Source: Paralichthys olivaceus
Taxonomy: Eukaryota > Chordata > Actinopteri > Pleuronectiformes > Paralichthyidae
Assembly (NCBI RefSeq): GCF_024713975.1
Contig: NC_091108.1
Span: forward strand, 11,205,001-11,269,000
Reading direction: 5' to 3'
Length of the DNA: 64,000 bases
Shown: in pieces, positions 21,710-32,527 of the stretch
Layout of the letters: each line of letters opens with the position of its first letter
Numbering within the stretch: position 1 is the stretch's first letter
Position numbers and translations under genes: made by a program
The notes under the pieces: generated by a model
The model's input: only the letters and a program-made list of their open reading frames with translations
Database searches by the model: none
Told to the model about the DNA's origin: nothing

Positions 21710-21778
21710 AGTGATGTTTATGAAGGTCTGCGCTGAAGGCAGGAAGACTGCTAGCACAGACTGGATGCTCCCATCACT
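21710..21778 (+). promoter_or_regulatory. SECIS element of the plus-strand selenot copy
   Basis: Helix 1 is AGTGATG (21710-21716) with CATCACT (21772-21778). The core has ATGA at 21720-21723 and GA at 21764-21765. GGTCTGCGCTG pairs with TAGCACAGACT at ten of eleven positions. The apical AA is at 21736-21737, followed by a GCAG/CTGC mini-stem, which is the form-2 layout. Confidence 0.88.
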
Positions 21779-21978
21779 CTTCATGATGTCCCTCCGAGAC
21801 ATCCCGCCCCTGACTCCAGAGTGGGATCCATGGCAACAGTGCCGGCCATTCTGTCATTTTTTTTGAACCATTCACACGATCGCAGATTTCATCCAGGCGA
21901 CACCAGTGGAACTACGAAGAGAAATGTATCACTGATTCTTATAGTCTTAAACTTGTTACATATAATTGATCTATGTGA

Positions 21979-22179
21979 ATAAAACAGTTGTGTTATTTGT
22001 ACCACTGAGCCATATGGAGAATTTTAAATTTATTCTATAAGTAGCTTTGCCATGTACAAAATGCAACACTTAAAAATTGCCTCTGTTTTGAAAATAACAT
22101 TAGGGAATTATGTCTTGGTATGATTTCTGAATAATTTTTGTATTTACATAACTTGGAAGAAGCTATGAAGAAGAATAAA
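21979..22179 (+). terminator. Polyadenylation signals of plus-strand selenot
   Basis: AATAAA occurs at 21979-21984 and again at 22174-22179, both downstream of the SECIS. Reversed equivalents lie at about 12789 and 12590 in the left arm. Confidence 0.65.
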
Positions 22180-22551
22180 ACATTGAAACTATTAAACTGT
22201 AAAGTTGTGATGTGGTGTTTGGGTTTACTGATTGAAGTGGTAGAATAAGATGTTAAAAATGATACCCTGAGGAAATCGTACTTTTAGAAGAGGCAGTGCA
22301 TTGAAGTGGATATATAATATTATGACTACTCACCAGTTATCTCTTGAAGATTTAGTGGTTTAATAAAAGGAAACCTGAGAAGAAAAATAGAAAATCTGCT
22401 GCTTTGTTGTGTCATCTAGGTAGGTAAAGGGGTTACAGACATCCCTGAAGACACTTCTGGATCGCTGGAAGGCTTTTTCACTGTCACTCATCACATGAAC
22501 GCCAACTTCAAGAAGCCTTTGTGCTTGTGATGTGATCTCGGGCAGTTGGGG

Positions 22552-25507
22552 CTAAATATGCGTCATCAGGCATTGCTGAAACTTCTGAATGGCCAGCTGG
22601 GTCCTTTCCCTGGCTGCCAATGCTATGAGCTCACACCTCGTCACGGACAGTCCAGAAGCAGACCCATCTGTGTCAGATTCACCCTAAAATGTAGATTTAC
22701 CAGATGTTATTGTATAAAAAGCTACAAAATGAGTCAATGCGAGTGTTACATAAAGGTCAACACTCGTTTGATGTAATGCAGCACTCAAGCGGAATCATGC
22801 ATTCCTAACTGGCATTTAAACACAGTAAAGCTAAGGAGAAAACATCAGGAGAGGTTCAAGACAAACGGTCAGGATGGTACATTCTACATCCTGCAGAAAC
22901 GTTATTGAAAAAGAGACAAAGAAGTGTTGTGCACAGCTTGTGTTGCAGAGCTGGAGGTTCTGGAAAGTGCAAGGTGAATATGTGATGACAAAAAAAATTT
23001 AAAGAATGCTTTACTTTACCTGAGCAGAGCAGGTGCCCACGCGAAACTTTGCTTGTTGGCCTTGAACCAGGAAGGAAACAAACACTTGTTCCCTCCCAAG
23101 GACTCGGACCCCAACAGCTTTGTTAAGGGATAAGAAGACAGGGTGCAGGGGACCGTCCCAGCTCCATCGACGAACTCTGGCACCTGTCTTGTCTAAACAC
23201 TCACCCCCCGATGTGTTTAAGGACAGCCTGCAACATGAACACAAATACACACAGAACACACATGGTTAATGCCACACATGAATATGGATCAAACTAAAAA
23301 TGTGTATATGTAATATCCTTAATACCATATATTTCCATTGCTGTGGTAACATGCAGCCCTGCCATCAGACTGGAACACGGCTCTCATCACTTGATTGGGG
23401 GCGTTGCTGTCATCGTACACGATGCAGACCCTTCCATTTTCTTCAGTGACCACAAGAAGAGCCAATTGGCCTGAGGGATAACTATTACCATGGTGATAAG
23501 GATGGGAACACCCACTGTAGAGTGCACATCTCATATATCATCTAACACGTGATTTTTCCCTGGTTCAAATTTCCATCTTTGTTTTTATTACCTTGATATA
23601 ATTTTTTAACTGAAAAATCTCATCACATGATATAAAATCTCCAAACATTAAATCTGAAAGGATACAAGATCTGAGAGGAGCCGTCACGGAACAGGGTAAG
23701 AAATTTTTTGCCACTGGAATAATATTTGAGAAGAAATTCTGACCCATCCTGCAAATAAATACAATAAGATTTAAAAAGGGTCAAACAAAAATGCACATAA
23801 CAGGAAGCAGCTCTGACAAAAAGATGAAGTAGAGTTTGTGGTTACCTGATGATGACACATTCCAAACTTAAGAGGCTTGTGGTCACAAGGGACCAAAGCC
23901 TGAGTCTCCTCCTGTTCTGTTGTCAAGCACCTCTCAGGCTCTGTACTAGAACACACTGTCCAATTTCCTTTTCCTGGAGCGGAAGAGAGCCGGAAGCGGA
24001 AGATGTTTGACCTTGGGGCGACTAAATTACAGCACAAAACAAAGTGTAATGGTCTCACATGTTGAGGTTCTCACCAATAACAGGAACAGACTCGCAAAAT
24101 CGTATGCACACTATCAAGACCACATGGCTGAACCAAAAACTGTTTATAAAGATTAACAATGCATTGCCACTTCTTCCCACTATCCAGAAATGAAACAAAA
24201 ATATGAATGCCACCATTTCTTGAGCATTTGAAGCCATAGTTTGGGGCACTAGTGATCAAGGGGTTGAGCCGCAGGAGTGTCTGCATTGAGACACACACTC
24301 AACCAATCACGAGTCAATCGTGACGTTTCACCACATATTTGTATCGCATCAAATAACAAATTAAAACCAAACTTATCAGGAGAATTAACATTTGAACATA
24401 CATCAGTGTGATGAGAACTACCTAAGATGAAAGAAAGCATTCTGTCAAATACATTTGATATGTACTTTTTAGTTTGGTCCATGTACCAGCAATTAATTAG
24501 CACTGAGGAGGCAGGATTTATGAGCTATACAGCAGCCAGCCACCAGATGGTGATCAAGACACTTTGTCTTCACTTTTGGGGAGCAGTTATGTCGTCCATC
24601 TTTATATACAGTCTATGTGATGAACTGATTCAAAGTTGCCAATGTGTATCTTACTTACTGAGCAGTTACTTACACGATTCTGTCGCCACTTGGATTGAGT
24701 ACCCCCTGTTGATACTAACGTCTGACTGTGCTCTATGACAAAGTCCAAATACATTCAGGATTAGTTGTGACTATATTTGTGGGTCTATTATTTGTCCAAA
24801 AAAAACCATAAATAAATCATACCTAAGTCCAATTAGCATGTCATCGAGAAACTCATCCTCCTCCTTTATGGTTGACAGGCCACATCTCCCCACACTCAAA
24901 TCTCTCTCCTTCACCAGCATCTTACACAGCTGCTCATGCTGAGCACAACAAAAGCGTTGGGCTGTCTATGGACACAAAAGAAGGGTGCACAGGGGGTCAG
25001 TGGTGCATCAGGTAAATTTGAGGATTTTAGTTTTTACTGTCTGCCTCACCATAGGCTTCTGCAGCCAAGTTAGATCGAGGGAAGGGCTGGCCTTTTCTCC
25101 ACAGTGCTCACATTTCACTGCATATTTTGCTAGAGGTGGGAGCTAGAAAAACATTTTTAATCAGGCTAATCAGTAACAGAAATCTACGTTGCTGTGAATT
25201 TACAGTTGATGGAAATGTGATCTTAGTACTTTTGAAAGAACCTTTGAAACTTTGGTCCTGTTGTCATCAGACTCACGATTGTACCTCAGCACACCTGCAG
25301 TGCTGATACAATAGGTGGGTGGATTTCTCACAGACTGTGGATGGCTTTTTTGTATTTGCTTACCAAACTCAGAGAGAAACAAAAATAAATTATATAAACA
25401 GGTCACTGATAATTTGGCTCCTGATCAAAAACAAGTTTATTTTCTCATACTTACACATTCATTCAGAACATGTGGTGTCTCATGCTCTGGTGTAGCAGCA
25501 GCAGCAT
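22552..25507 (-). CDS. erich6: ERICH6-like FAM194-domain protein, copy A
   Basis: Exons placed from 5' to 3': 25455-25507, 25230-25367, 25050-25142, 24823-24965, 23846-24021, 23666-23748, 23326-23514, 23020-23227 and 22552-22683 (stop TAG). The C-terminal region has the repeating YPSG/GNIW-type strands of the FAM194 domain: DGSEFLLKYYSSGKKF, SYPSGQLALLV, HSNGNIWLSLNTSGG and CLDKTGARVRRWSW. Upstream is a CEHCGEKA motif, a possible metal-binding Cys pair. The function is unknown; human ERICH6 is testis-biased and is also a neighbour of SELENOT. The last exon is my inference from phase and splice sites. The join between 24823-24965 and 23846-24021 is out of phase, so a small exon may be missing. 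The 5' end was not found; the paralogous exon upstream seems damaged here. Confidence 0.75.
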
Positions 25508-25600
25508 CTAATGGCAAAACAAAAGCATTGACCTGGATACAGCAGCTACTAAATGATCCAGCTTTGCAGAATAATGAGGATTTGAGGATCCTATTTGAAA
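22811..25600 (-). repeat. Direct duplication block, erich6 copy A
   Basis: From GGCATTTAAACACAGTAAAG at 22811 the sequence matches 28657 onward, exons and introns alike, with scattered differences. Homology is broken at about 25608 by a foldback element and resumes briefly at 26190-26240. Confidence 0.9.
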
Positions 25601-25607
25601 CTGATTA

Positions 25608-26189
25608 ATACACCCCTTTTCACGGCAGCCATTTTGACATGAAATAGTTTGTACTTATCACATTCATTAAGGTTGTGCCCTATTTGCGGTGGCCCAGAGC
25701 TCAACGCACTGGAAATTGAGAAAACACATTCAAATAGAAAAATCATTTCAAATTAAGAAAATAATTTCATCAATTTGACAAACACATACACTGCAGAGTC
25801 ACATCACATGCCAGGGGACCCAAAAAAGTGATGAACCTGGCTGTAGTTCAATGATTTGTGAAGTTCCTTCACTGACCAGTAGCAGAATTCAATAACTCCA
25901 CAGGTTCATCATTGTTTTGGGTCCCCTGAAACATTTCAATTGTCGCTTTCGCAATTTGCAGCGTGTTTCTGTATTTGCATTTGTTGTGACTTTGCAGCGC
26001 ATGTGTCTTCAAATTGATGATGGATTTTTAACTTGCACATGTTTTTTCTATTTGCATGTGTTTTCTTGATTTGCAGTGCGTTGAGCTCTCAGCCACCGTA
26101 CTATTTAAACAGAGCCTTAATTCATGTGATCAGTAACACCTGTTTACCTTCTATTTCATGTCAAAATGGCTGCCATGAACAAGGTGTAT
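25608..26189. mobile_element. Foldback (long inverted repeat) element
   Basis: The left end ATACACCCCTTTTCACGG, then CAGCCATTTTGACATGAAAT, is repeated in reverse at the right end (26145-26189). Inner parts also pair, such as GGGGACCCAAAA at 25814 with TTTTGGGTCCCC at 25916, so the whole 580 bp can fold as a hairpin. It is missing from erich6 copy B, so it arrived after that duplication or was lost. It carries no transposase. Superfamily uncertain. Confidence 0.8.
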
Positions 26190-26494
26190 TATATTTATAC
26201 TTGGAGTTGACTCACTAGAAGAACTGGATCTCATCATTATCTCTGTTCTTCACACTGCACTCTTACAATAGCATTTGAGTAGTAATTGAAGTAGCAGCAA
26301 GTTTTCCACGAAACTCACTTAGTTTCTGCTTTAATTTGTCATATTCTGCGGTTGGCAGCCAACGTCAAGGTGCCACCGTTGCCTTACAGATGAGTCTACT
26401 TTCTGCACCATCTCATTCAAGCACAAGTTGTTCCTTTTATCCCCGTTTCTTCTATGAATCAAAGACCCCCAGTATCTCTTCGTCATTGTGCGTC

Positions 26495-26585
26495 TGACGT
26501 CATGACGTCAAGGTCTTCTCTTATTTTTCTGCTCCCTCGGTTGACCAGCAGGGTAGTGCTAGTTGTGGCAGCGAGTATATATAAA
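26495..26585. promoter_or_regulatory. Tandem CRE sites with TATA-like box
   Basis: Two complete CRE palindromes TGACGTCA lie back to back at 26495-26502 and 26503-26510. A TATATATAAA box follows at 26576-26585, then three CACGCCCC-type boxes to 26650. It sits upstream (on the minus strand) of erich6 copy A. An ATG follows the CRE on the minus strand with about 50 open codons, but I could not join these to the erich6 frame. Confidence 0.5.
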
Positions 26586-26772
26586 CCACGCCCCCGACTG
26601 CTGAATCCTAACCGCGCCCCCGACTACACATTCCAAACCACGCCCCCTCCAAACCACCCTGAATTGGCAGAGGGAGACAACAGATTATACAACATGTAAA
26701 ATAGATTTAAATAGTTATTATATGAATCAGTTTTAGCAAAGAAGTAGGGGATAACATATTCATCAGCTGATA

Positions 26773-27330
26773 ACTCTGAGATAACGTTTTCTTTGTGTCT
26801 GTTTTTGGTCTTTTCAAGGAATGAACAAACCAAACAAGAGGCTCAGTTTAACAATTCAAACAATGCAGGTATTTCTGGCAATTAGTGAGAAAAAATACTG
26901 AGGAAATGCTATTTTTATATTTACATTCATACATTTTTATAAGTATTGATATCCAAATATAGGTTATATGTTTAATTTGAGTAAATACAAAAAAACTCTT
27001 GTAAACAGAACATCCTTGTAGCTTGACTATTACTTCACCCTAACCCTAACCCACTATAACTAGAACAAATATTATTTTCTCTGGCATGCCCGCTTCATTA
27101 GCCTCATCTATCTGATCTTATTGTTTCAACAATTAACACCAATTAACAATACAATTTTAGTGAGTCTTTATTTATACAATCCACACCCACTATACAACAT
27201 AGCAAAATGATCACTATAGACAAAGTGGATATACATTTTAATAGTATATCCCTCTCCAGTAACATTTTGAGATGAAGTTGTTAAGATAATGGAATCCATA
27301 GGATATGTCAACATTTCAAAAATCTAGTAA
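26773..27330. repeat. 558-bp block duplicated at 35409
   Basis: Begins CTGAGATAACGTTTTCTTTG and ends AATCTAGTAAACCTGA. It recurs in the same orientation at 35409-35966 with few differences. No coding sequence seen in it. Confidence 0.9.
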
Positions 27331-28655
27331 ACCTGACAACGGAAATTCCTCCTGTATTCCAATGATGAATCAACATATATCTACATAAGGAATACTTAAA
27401 ATGTATCCTCTTAATTGAATGACACAAAATCACTTAAACACCAGAAATTAATACATGAAAAGAGGTATGTCAAGTAGATTTCATATCACAAGCAAACACA
27501 ATACAGCATAAAACACAACCTGAAAACACTTTGTATAAAAAGAGGACTCTAATATCTAAATCATAAATCGCAAATATGAAACATTTTGCAAACACATTTA
27601 TTGCAAATTTTGTCATATATCTCTAAACATCAGATGGGACACATGTTAAATTGAAATCTGGGCTCCTCCTCCAGCAACACTAAAGAAAGTATTCTCCCTT
27701 TGGAAATTGACTTTCCGATGCAGAAGATGACCGTTAGTCTCTCGGCTCTTTGTCTCCTGAGCAGCTCACTATCCTCACCTTTCACACCTGTGTGAAGACC
27801 TTATGACTGAGGTCTGCATTGGACAGCAATTAGAAAGAACAGTCGACTACTACTCCGAAATAAACATGAAATGACTTATGCATTATCTGTTAAATTCAGC
27901 AACATGTTAAAGTAGTAAAGCTGACAGTCACTGAAATCCAACCCCAGAGTGTGTACTTATGGAGCAGTGGGCTTTTGCACTGATACTCAGAGTTAGAAAA
28001 ACATATAATATGTTATGCATTACAATATAGATTTGCTGATCAGTTCAAATTGAAGGACTCGTCTGCGTTCATTGTCAAAGTATGATGTGCTCGTTTTGCA
28101 CTCGTGGGTCAGTGTCCTCAACCTGCAAGTGGTGGGAGAGACAACTCTCTCCAATATTTTGACTGTGGGTTGTAGAGTTTTGCTGTCCGTCTTAAGTATT
28201 GGGTGTTTAAAATATGTACATTGGAATGAACACAAAAGAACAACAGAGAAGTTAACAAGTTTTCAAAAACAATTAATAAACAAGAGGTGGAGAGAAGAAA
28301 AAATTAGGGGTCAAATTCTTTAAAAAATCTGATCACTCTTCAGTATGAACCATAGGTATGAACATGTAGTCCTGCAGTTTTTAGTTAGTAATGGGCAGTC
28401 ATTAGAAAAAAATGGGATAAAGATGTGATTAATAACACATTCAAGAAATTCACATGTATTGCAGGTTATAAGTTAATGATATAGAACATGTTTTCCTATG
28501 CTACAGTTGAACTCTTAAAACATTTTTCAGATTTTGATAAAGATGCATCGATTTTCTTTTATTTTAATTAATTAATTTTAATATTCAATTATTCTCTTAA
28601 TCTTTTTACTGCTTCTAGTCTTTTATTTTACTTTCACCAGAATCACAAGTCCCTT
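27331..28655. other. Unique stretch between duplicated blocks
   Basis: No gene could be confirmed. A minus-strand frame at 28020-28235 is open for 71 codons and an acceptor-donor pair near 27730-27790 frames a short charged peptide. Either could be a 5' exon of erich6 copy A but neither is recognisable. Confidence 0.35.
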
Positions 28656-28656
28656 A

Positions 28657-31420
28657 TGGCATTTAAACACAGTAAAGCTAAGGAGAACACATCAGGAGAG
28701 GTTCAAGACAAACTGTCAGGATGGTACATTCAACATCCTGCAGAAACGTTATTGAAAAAGAGACAAAGAAGTGTTGTGCACAGCTTGTGTTGCAGAGCTG
28801 GAGGTTCTGGAAAGTGCAAGGTGAATATGTGATGACAAAAAATTTTTAAGAATGCTTTACTTTACCTGAGCAGAGCAGGTGCCCACGCGAAACTTTGCTT
28901 GTTGGCCTTGAACCAGGAAGGAAACAAACACTTGTTCCCTCCCAAGGACTCGGACCCCAACAGCTTTGTTAAGGGATAAGAAGACAGGGTGCAGGGGACC
29001 GTCCCAGCTCCATCGACGAACTCTGGCACCTGTCTTGTCTAAACACTCACCCCCCGATGTGTTTAAGGACAGCCTGCAACATGAACACAAATACACACAG
29101 AACACACATGGTTAATGCCACACATGAATATGGATTAAACTAAAAATGTGTATATGTAATATCCTTAATACCATATATTTCCATTGCTGTGGTAACATGC
29201 AGCCCTGCCATCAGACTGGAACACGGCTCTCATCACTTGATTGGGGGCGTTGCTGTCATCGTACACGATGCAGACCCTTCCATTTTCTTCAGTGACCACA
29301 AGAAGAGCCAATTGGCCTGAGGGATAACTGTTACCATGGTGATAAGGATGGGAACACCCACTGTAGAGTGCACATCTCATATATCATCTAACACGTGATT
29401 TTTCTCTGGTTCAAATTTCCATCTTTGTTTTTATTACTTTGATATAATTTTTCAACTGAAAAATCTGATCACATGATATAAAATCTCCAAACATTAAATC
29501 TGAAAGGATACAAGATCTGAGAGGAGCCGTCACGGAACAGGGTAAGAAATTTTTTGCCACTGGAATAATATTTGAGAAGAAATTCTGACCCATCCTGCAA
29601 ATAAATACAATAAGATTTAAAAAGGGTCAAACAAAAATGCACATAACAGGAAGCAGCTCTGACAAAAAGATGAAGTAGAGTTTGAAAAAAGCATTTTCCA
29701 AGCACAGAGGGTCTATCTGACTTAAATGAAGGAAAGAAAGAGAAATGTCAGGAAAGAGACTGTGACAGTAGTTTGTGGTTACCTGATGATGACACATTCC
29801 AAACTTAAGAGGCTTGTGGTCACAAGGGACCAAAGCCTGAGTCTCCTCCTGTTCTGTTGTCAAGCACCTCTCAGGCTCTGTACTAGAACACACTGTCCAA
29901 TTTCCTTTTCCTGGAGCACAAGAGAGCCAGAAGCGGAGGACTTTTGGTGCTAGGGCACAAAACAAAGTTTATAAGTCTCACATGTTGAGGTTCTCAACAA
30001 GATTGAAAATAACACAAAAAACGTATGCACACTGCATCATGACTGCACGAATGAACCACAGACGTGGCCATTTTGCACATTTGGAGCCAGAGTCTGTGCA
30101 GTGGTGAGTGGGGGATGGAATCACAGTGCTGTCAATACACGCAGGACCAATCGACCATTCACAAGTGAGTCTCTGCCTTCAATCATGACATTTCATTCTT
30201 TTTTGATGGCATCAAGTAGCTAATTAAAGCAAAAATTGCTGGAAAAAATAGCAGTGGCATATACATGAATGTGATAAGAATGAAATTAAATAAAACAATT
30301 TTATGTACTTTTTAGTTCAGTCCATGTGTCATCCTTAATTAATAATAAAACATCCTTGTCATACTTAAATAATACACTGCAGCCAGCCACCAGACACTTT
30401 GCCTTTACTTTCAGCAGTCATGTCGTCCATCTTTACATAAAGTCTATGTGATGAACTGATTTAAAGTTGCCACTGTGTATCTCACTTACAGTTACTTACA
30501 CGTTTCCGTCACAGGTTGGCTTGAGTTACCCGTGTTGATTGTCACCTCTGACTGTGCTCTATGATAAAGTCCAAATACATTCATGATCAGTAGTGACTAT
30601 ATCTGTGGGTCTTTTATTTGTTATTTAAAATAAAAAAATCATACCCAAGTCCAATTGGCATGTCTTCGACAAACTTGTTGTCATCCTCCTCCTCCGTTAC
30701 AGTTTTCAGGCCACATCTCCCCTCACACAAATCTCTCTCCTTCACCAGTATCTTATACAGCTGCTGATGCTGAGCACAACAAAAGTGTTGAGCTGTCTAT
30801 GGACACAAAAAGAGAGTGCACAGGGGGTCAGTGGTGCGTCAGGTAAATTTGAGGATTTTAGTTTTTGCTGTCTGCCTCACCTCAGGCTCCTGCAGCCAAG
30901 TTAAACCGAGTGGTCTGGCCTTTTCTCCACAGTGCTCACATTTCACTGCAAATTCTGCCAGAAGTGGGAGCTAGGAAAACATTTTTTATCAGGCTAATCA
31001 GTAACAGGAATCTATGTTGCTCAAAGTGTGAATTTACAGTAGATGGAAATGTGATCTTAGTACCTCTGAAAGAATGGTTGGAATATTTATCCTATTGTCG
31101 TCAGACTCACGATTGTACCTCAGCACTCCTGCAGCTCTGATACAATAGGTGGGTGGATTACTCACAGACTGTGGATGGCTCTCTTGTATCCACTTACCAA
31201 ACCCCTCGAGAAACAAAAATCGAATCAAACCAACATGAAAATAGATTCTTTTTTTCCACTACTCCATATCTGACTACGATTCGTCTTACATGGTCATTCT
31301 GGACACACGGAAGCTCATGCTTTGATTTAGAAGCAGCAGCATCTAATGGCAAAACAAAAGCATTGACCTGAATACAGCAGCTATGATTCAGCTCTGCAGG
31401 ATAATGATTATTCCATTATT
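28657..31420 (-). repeat. Direct duplication block, erich6 copy B
   Basis: It matches 22811-25600 at a constant offset of 5846 up to about 29680. There a 91-bp stretch (29683-29773) absent from copy A shifts the register. Its left limit falls between the last and the next-to-last exon of copy A. Confidence 0.9.
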
Positions 31421-31546
31421 GTAGTTTAGTCTGATAGTTTAATTGTCATTATACTTGGAGTAGACTCACTGGAAAACCTGGACCTCATCTTTGTCTTTGT
31501 TGATCGTTCTGAAGTTCCACCGTCTTCATCCCAGGATAAAACAGCA
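28866..31546 (-). CDS. erich6: ERICH6-like FAM194-domain protein, copy B, lacking the last exon
   Basis: Exons from 5' to 3': 31470-31546, 31290-31342, 31064-31204, 30881-30970, 30645-30796 (right end by analogy with copy A), 29783-29949, 29512-29594, 29172-29360 and 28866-29073. The FAM194 core is nearly identical to copy A; the upstream exons differ more, for instance DDNKFVEDMPIGL against EDEFLDDMLIGL. The exon at 31470-31546 encodes LSWDEDGGTSERSTK. The duplication ends at 28657, so the C-terminal exon of copy A has no partner here. If the donor after 28866 is not used, the frame reads on for two codons to a stop. It may be functional, truncated by about 43 residues, or decaying. Confidence 0.68.
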
Positions 31547-31880
31547 CTGCTTGTGTAACTTTGCTCTCTTGCAGAATGAAGAGACACACAAACATAGAAA
31601 AGGAAGCAATATGCTAATAAAAAGTAAAAACCTTATTCAGACTAGAAAATGCAATTCCTGCTGCAAATGCAATGTGAATACAGACTTACACACAATGTGA
31701 CAATGTCAAAAGCACGAGAGATGATGTCAACACTGTAGAAGCCTCCCACCGTCACCCATAATGAAATTTATAAATTGTAGAAAAAGCTGAATGTTTCAAA
31801 AGTGTGAGTAGTAGGAAAAACAAAAATTAAAGCAGGAATGTAGTGAACGAGCTGAACGTAATGATGTTTGAATGGTTAAA
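31547..31880. other. Gap between erich6 copy B and the ZP-like unit
   Basis: AT-rich sequence with no recognised gene. It would hold 5' parts of erich6 copy B if these remain. Confidence 0.4.
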
Positions 31881-32353
31881 ATATCACCAAAAATATTGCA
31901 AGAGTAAGATTGTGCTTCACTCTGGAAGATACTAAAAGGTTGACTCGTGCTTTTATGCTTTCTTTTGTCTCAACTACTGTAATGCACTTTATTCAGGATC
32001 ACCAAAAATCTATTGGTTGACTCCAGTTTGTACAAAATTCAGGAGCCAGGATTTGAAGGAGAAATAGGAAAAGAGATCACAGAACTCTGGTTTTAGTGTC
32101 TTTACACTGAGGATTGATTTCAAAATGATTTGACTTGTTTTTAAGTTTAAACAACATTATTTCTCCAAAAGATGACGGCAGAGTGCTTGTGCCAAGACAA
32201 CCTCTTGCAAATATAGGGTGATTTATTGAATATAAATGTGAATGTGATTTAAATATGAGAATTGAAGATGTTAAATGAATAAAAATAATACAATCATGAG
32301 ATTTCTATAGGTGTCTAGACCAGGAAGCTAACTTCATATGACACTCCCCCCTT

Positions 32354-32439
32354 CACCTGCAGGTGTTTTAAGCAGGTGTAACCAATAGCGCATCACTGGA
32401 GAACATGTGACGAACCTGCCCCCGGCGGCTTCTGATTGG
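32354..32439 (+). promoter_or_regulatory. Proximal promoter of ZP-like gene A: E-boxes and CCAAT boxes
   Basis: A 12-bp palindrome CACCTGCAGGTG (32354-32365) holds two E-boxes, and a third, CAGGTG, is at 32373-32378. CCAAT is at 32382-32386 and reversed CCAAT at 32435-32439. The start codon is 89 bp further on. Confidence 0.55.
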
Positions 32440-32527
32440 CTCTTTCAGCGCCCGAAGTACCTGTCGATCACTTAAAGCTTCTGAGAGCCATCGCCTCTCA
32501 GCGCCTTCTCTTTCAGGGCATAACACG

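Larger units (their letters stand above)
16969..22405 (+). repeat. Right arm of the selenot inverted duplication
   Basis: It mirrors 12368-16843. It is longer mainly because intron 2 holds about 900 bp (roughly 18790-19700) with no counterpart in the left arm, and because most of intron 1 (about 17563-18440) has diverged or been replaced. Confidence 0.95.

Noticed and set aside
22425-22551. Continuation of the 22552-22683 frame past its TAG
   Set aside because: The frame stays open for about 45 more codons, but the TAG gives a sensible end to the erich6 C-terminus, and nothing needs read-through.
28020-28235. A 71-codon minus-strand frame as an erich6 5' exon
   Set aside because: No clear acceptor-donor pair in the right phase and no family resemblance, so it is mentioned only as a possibility.
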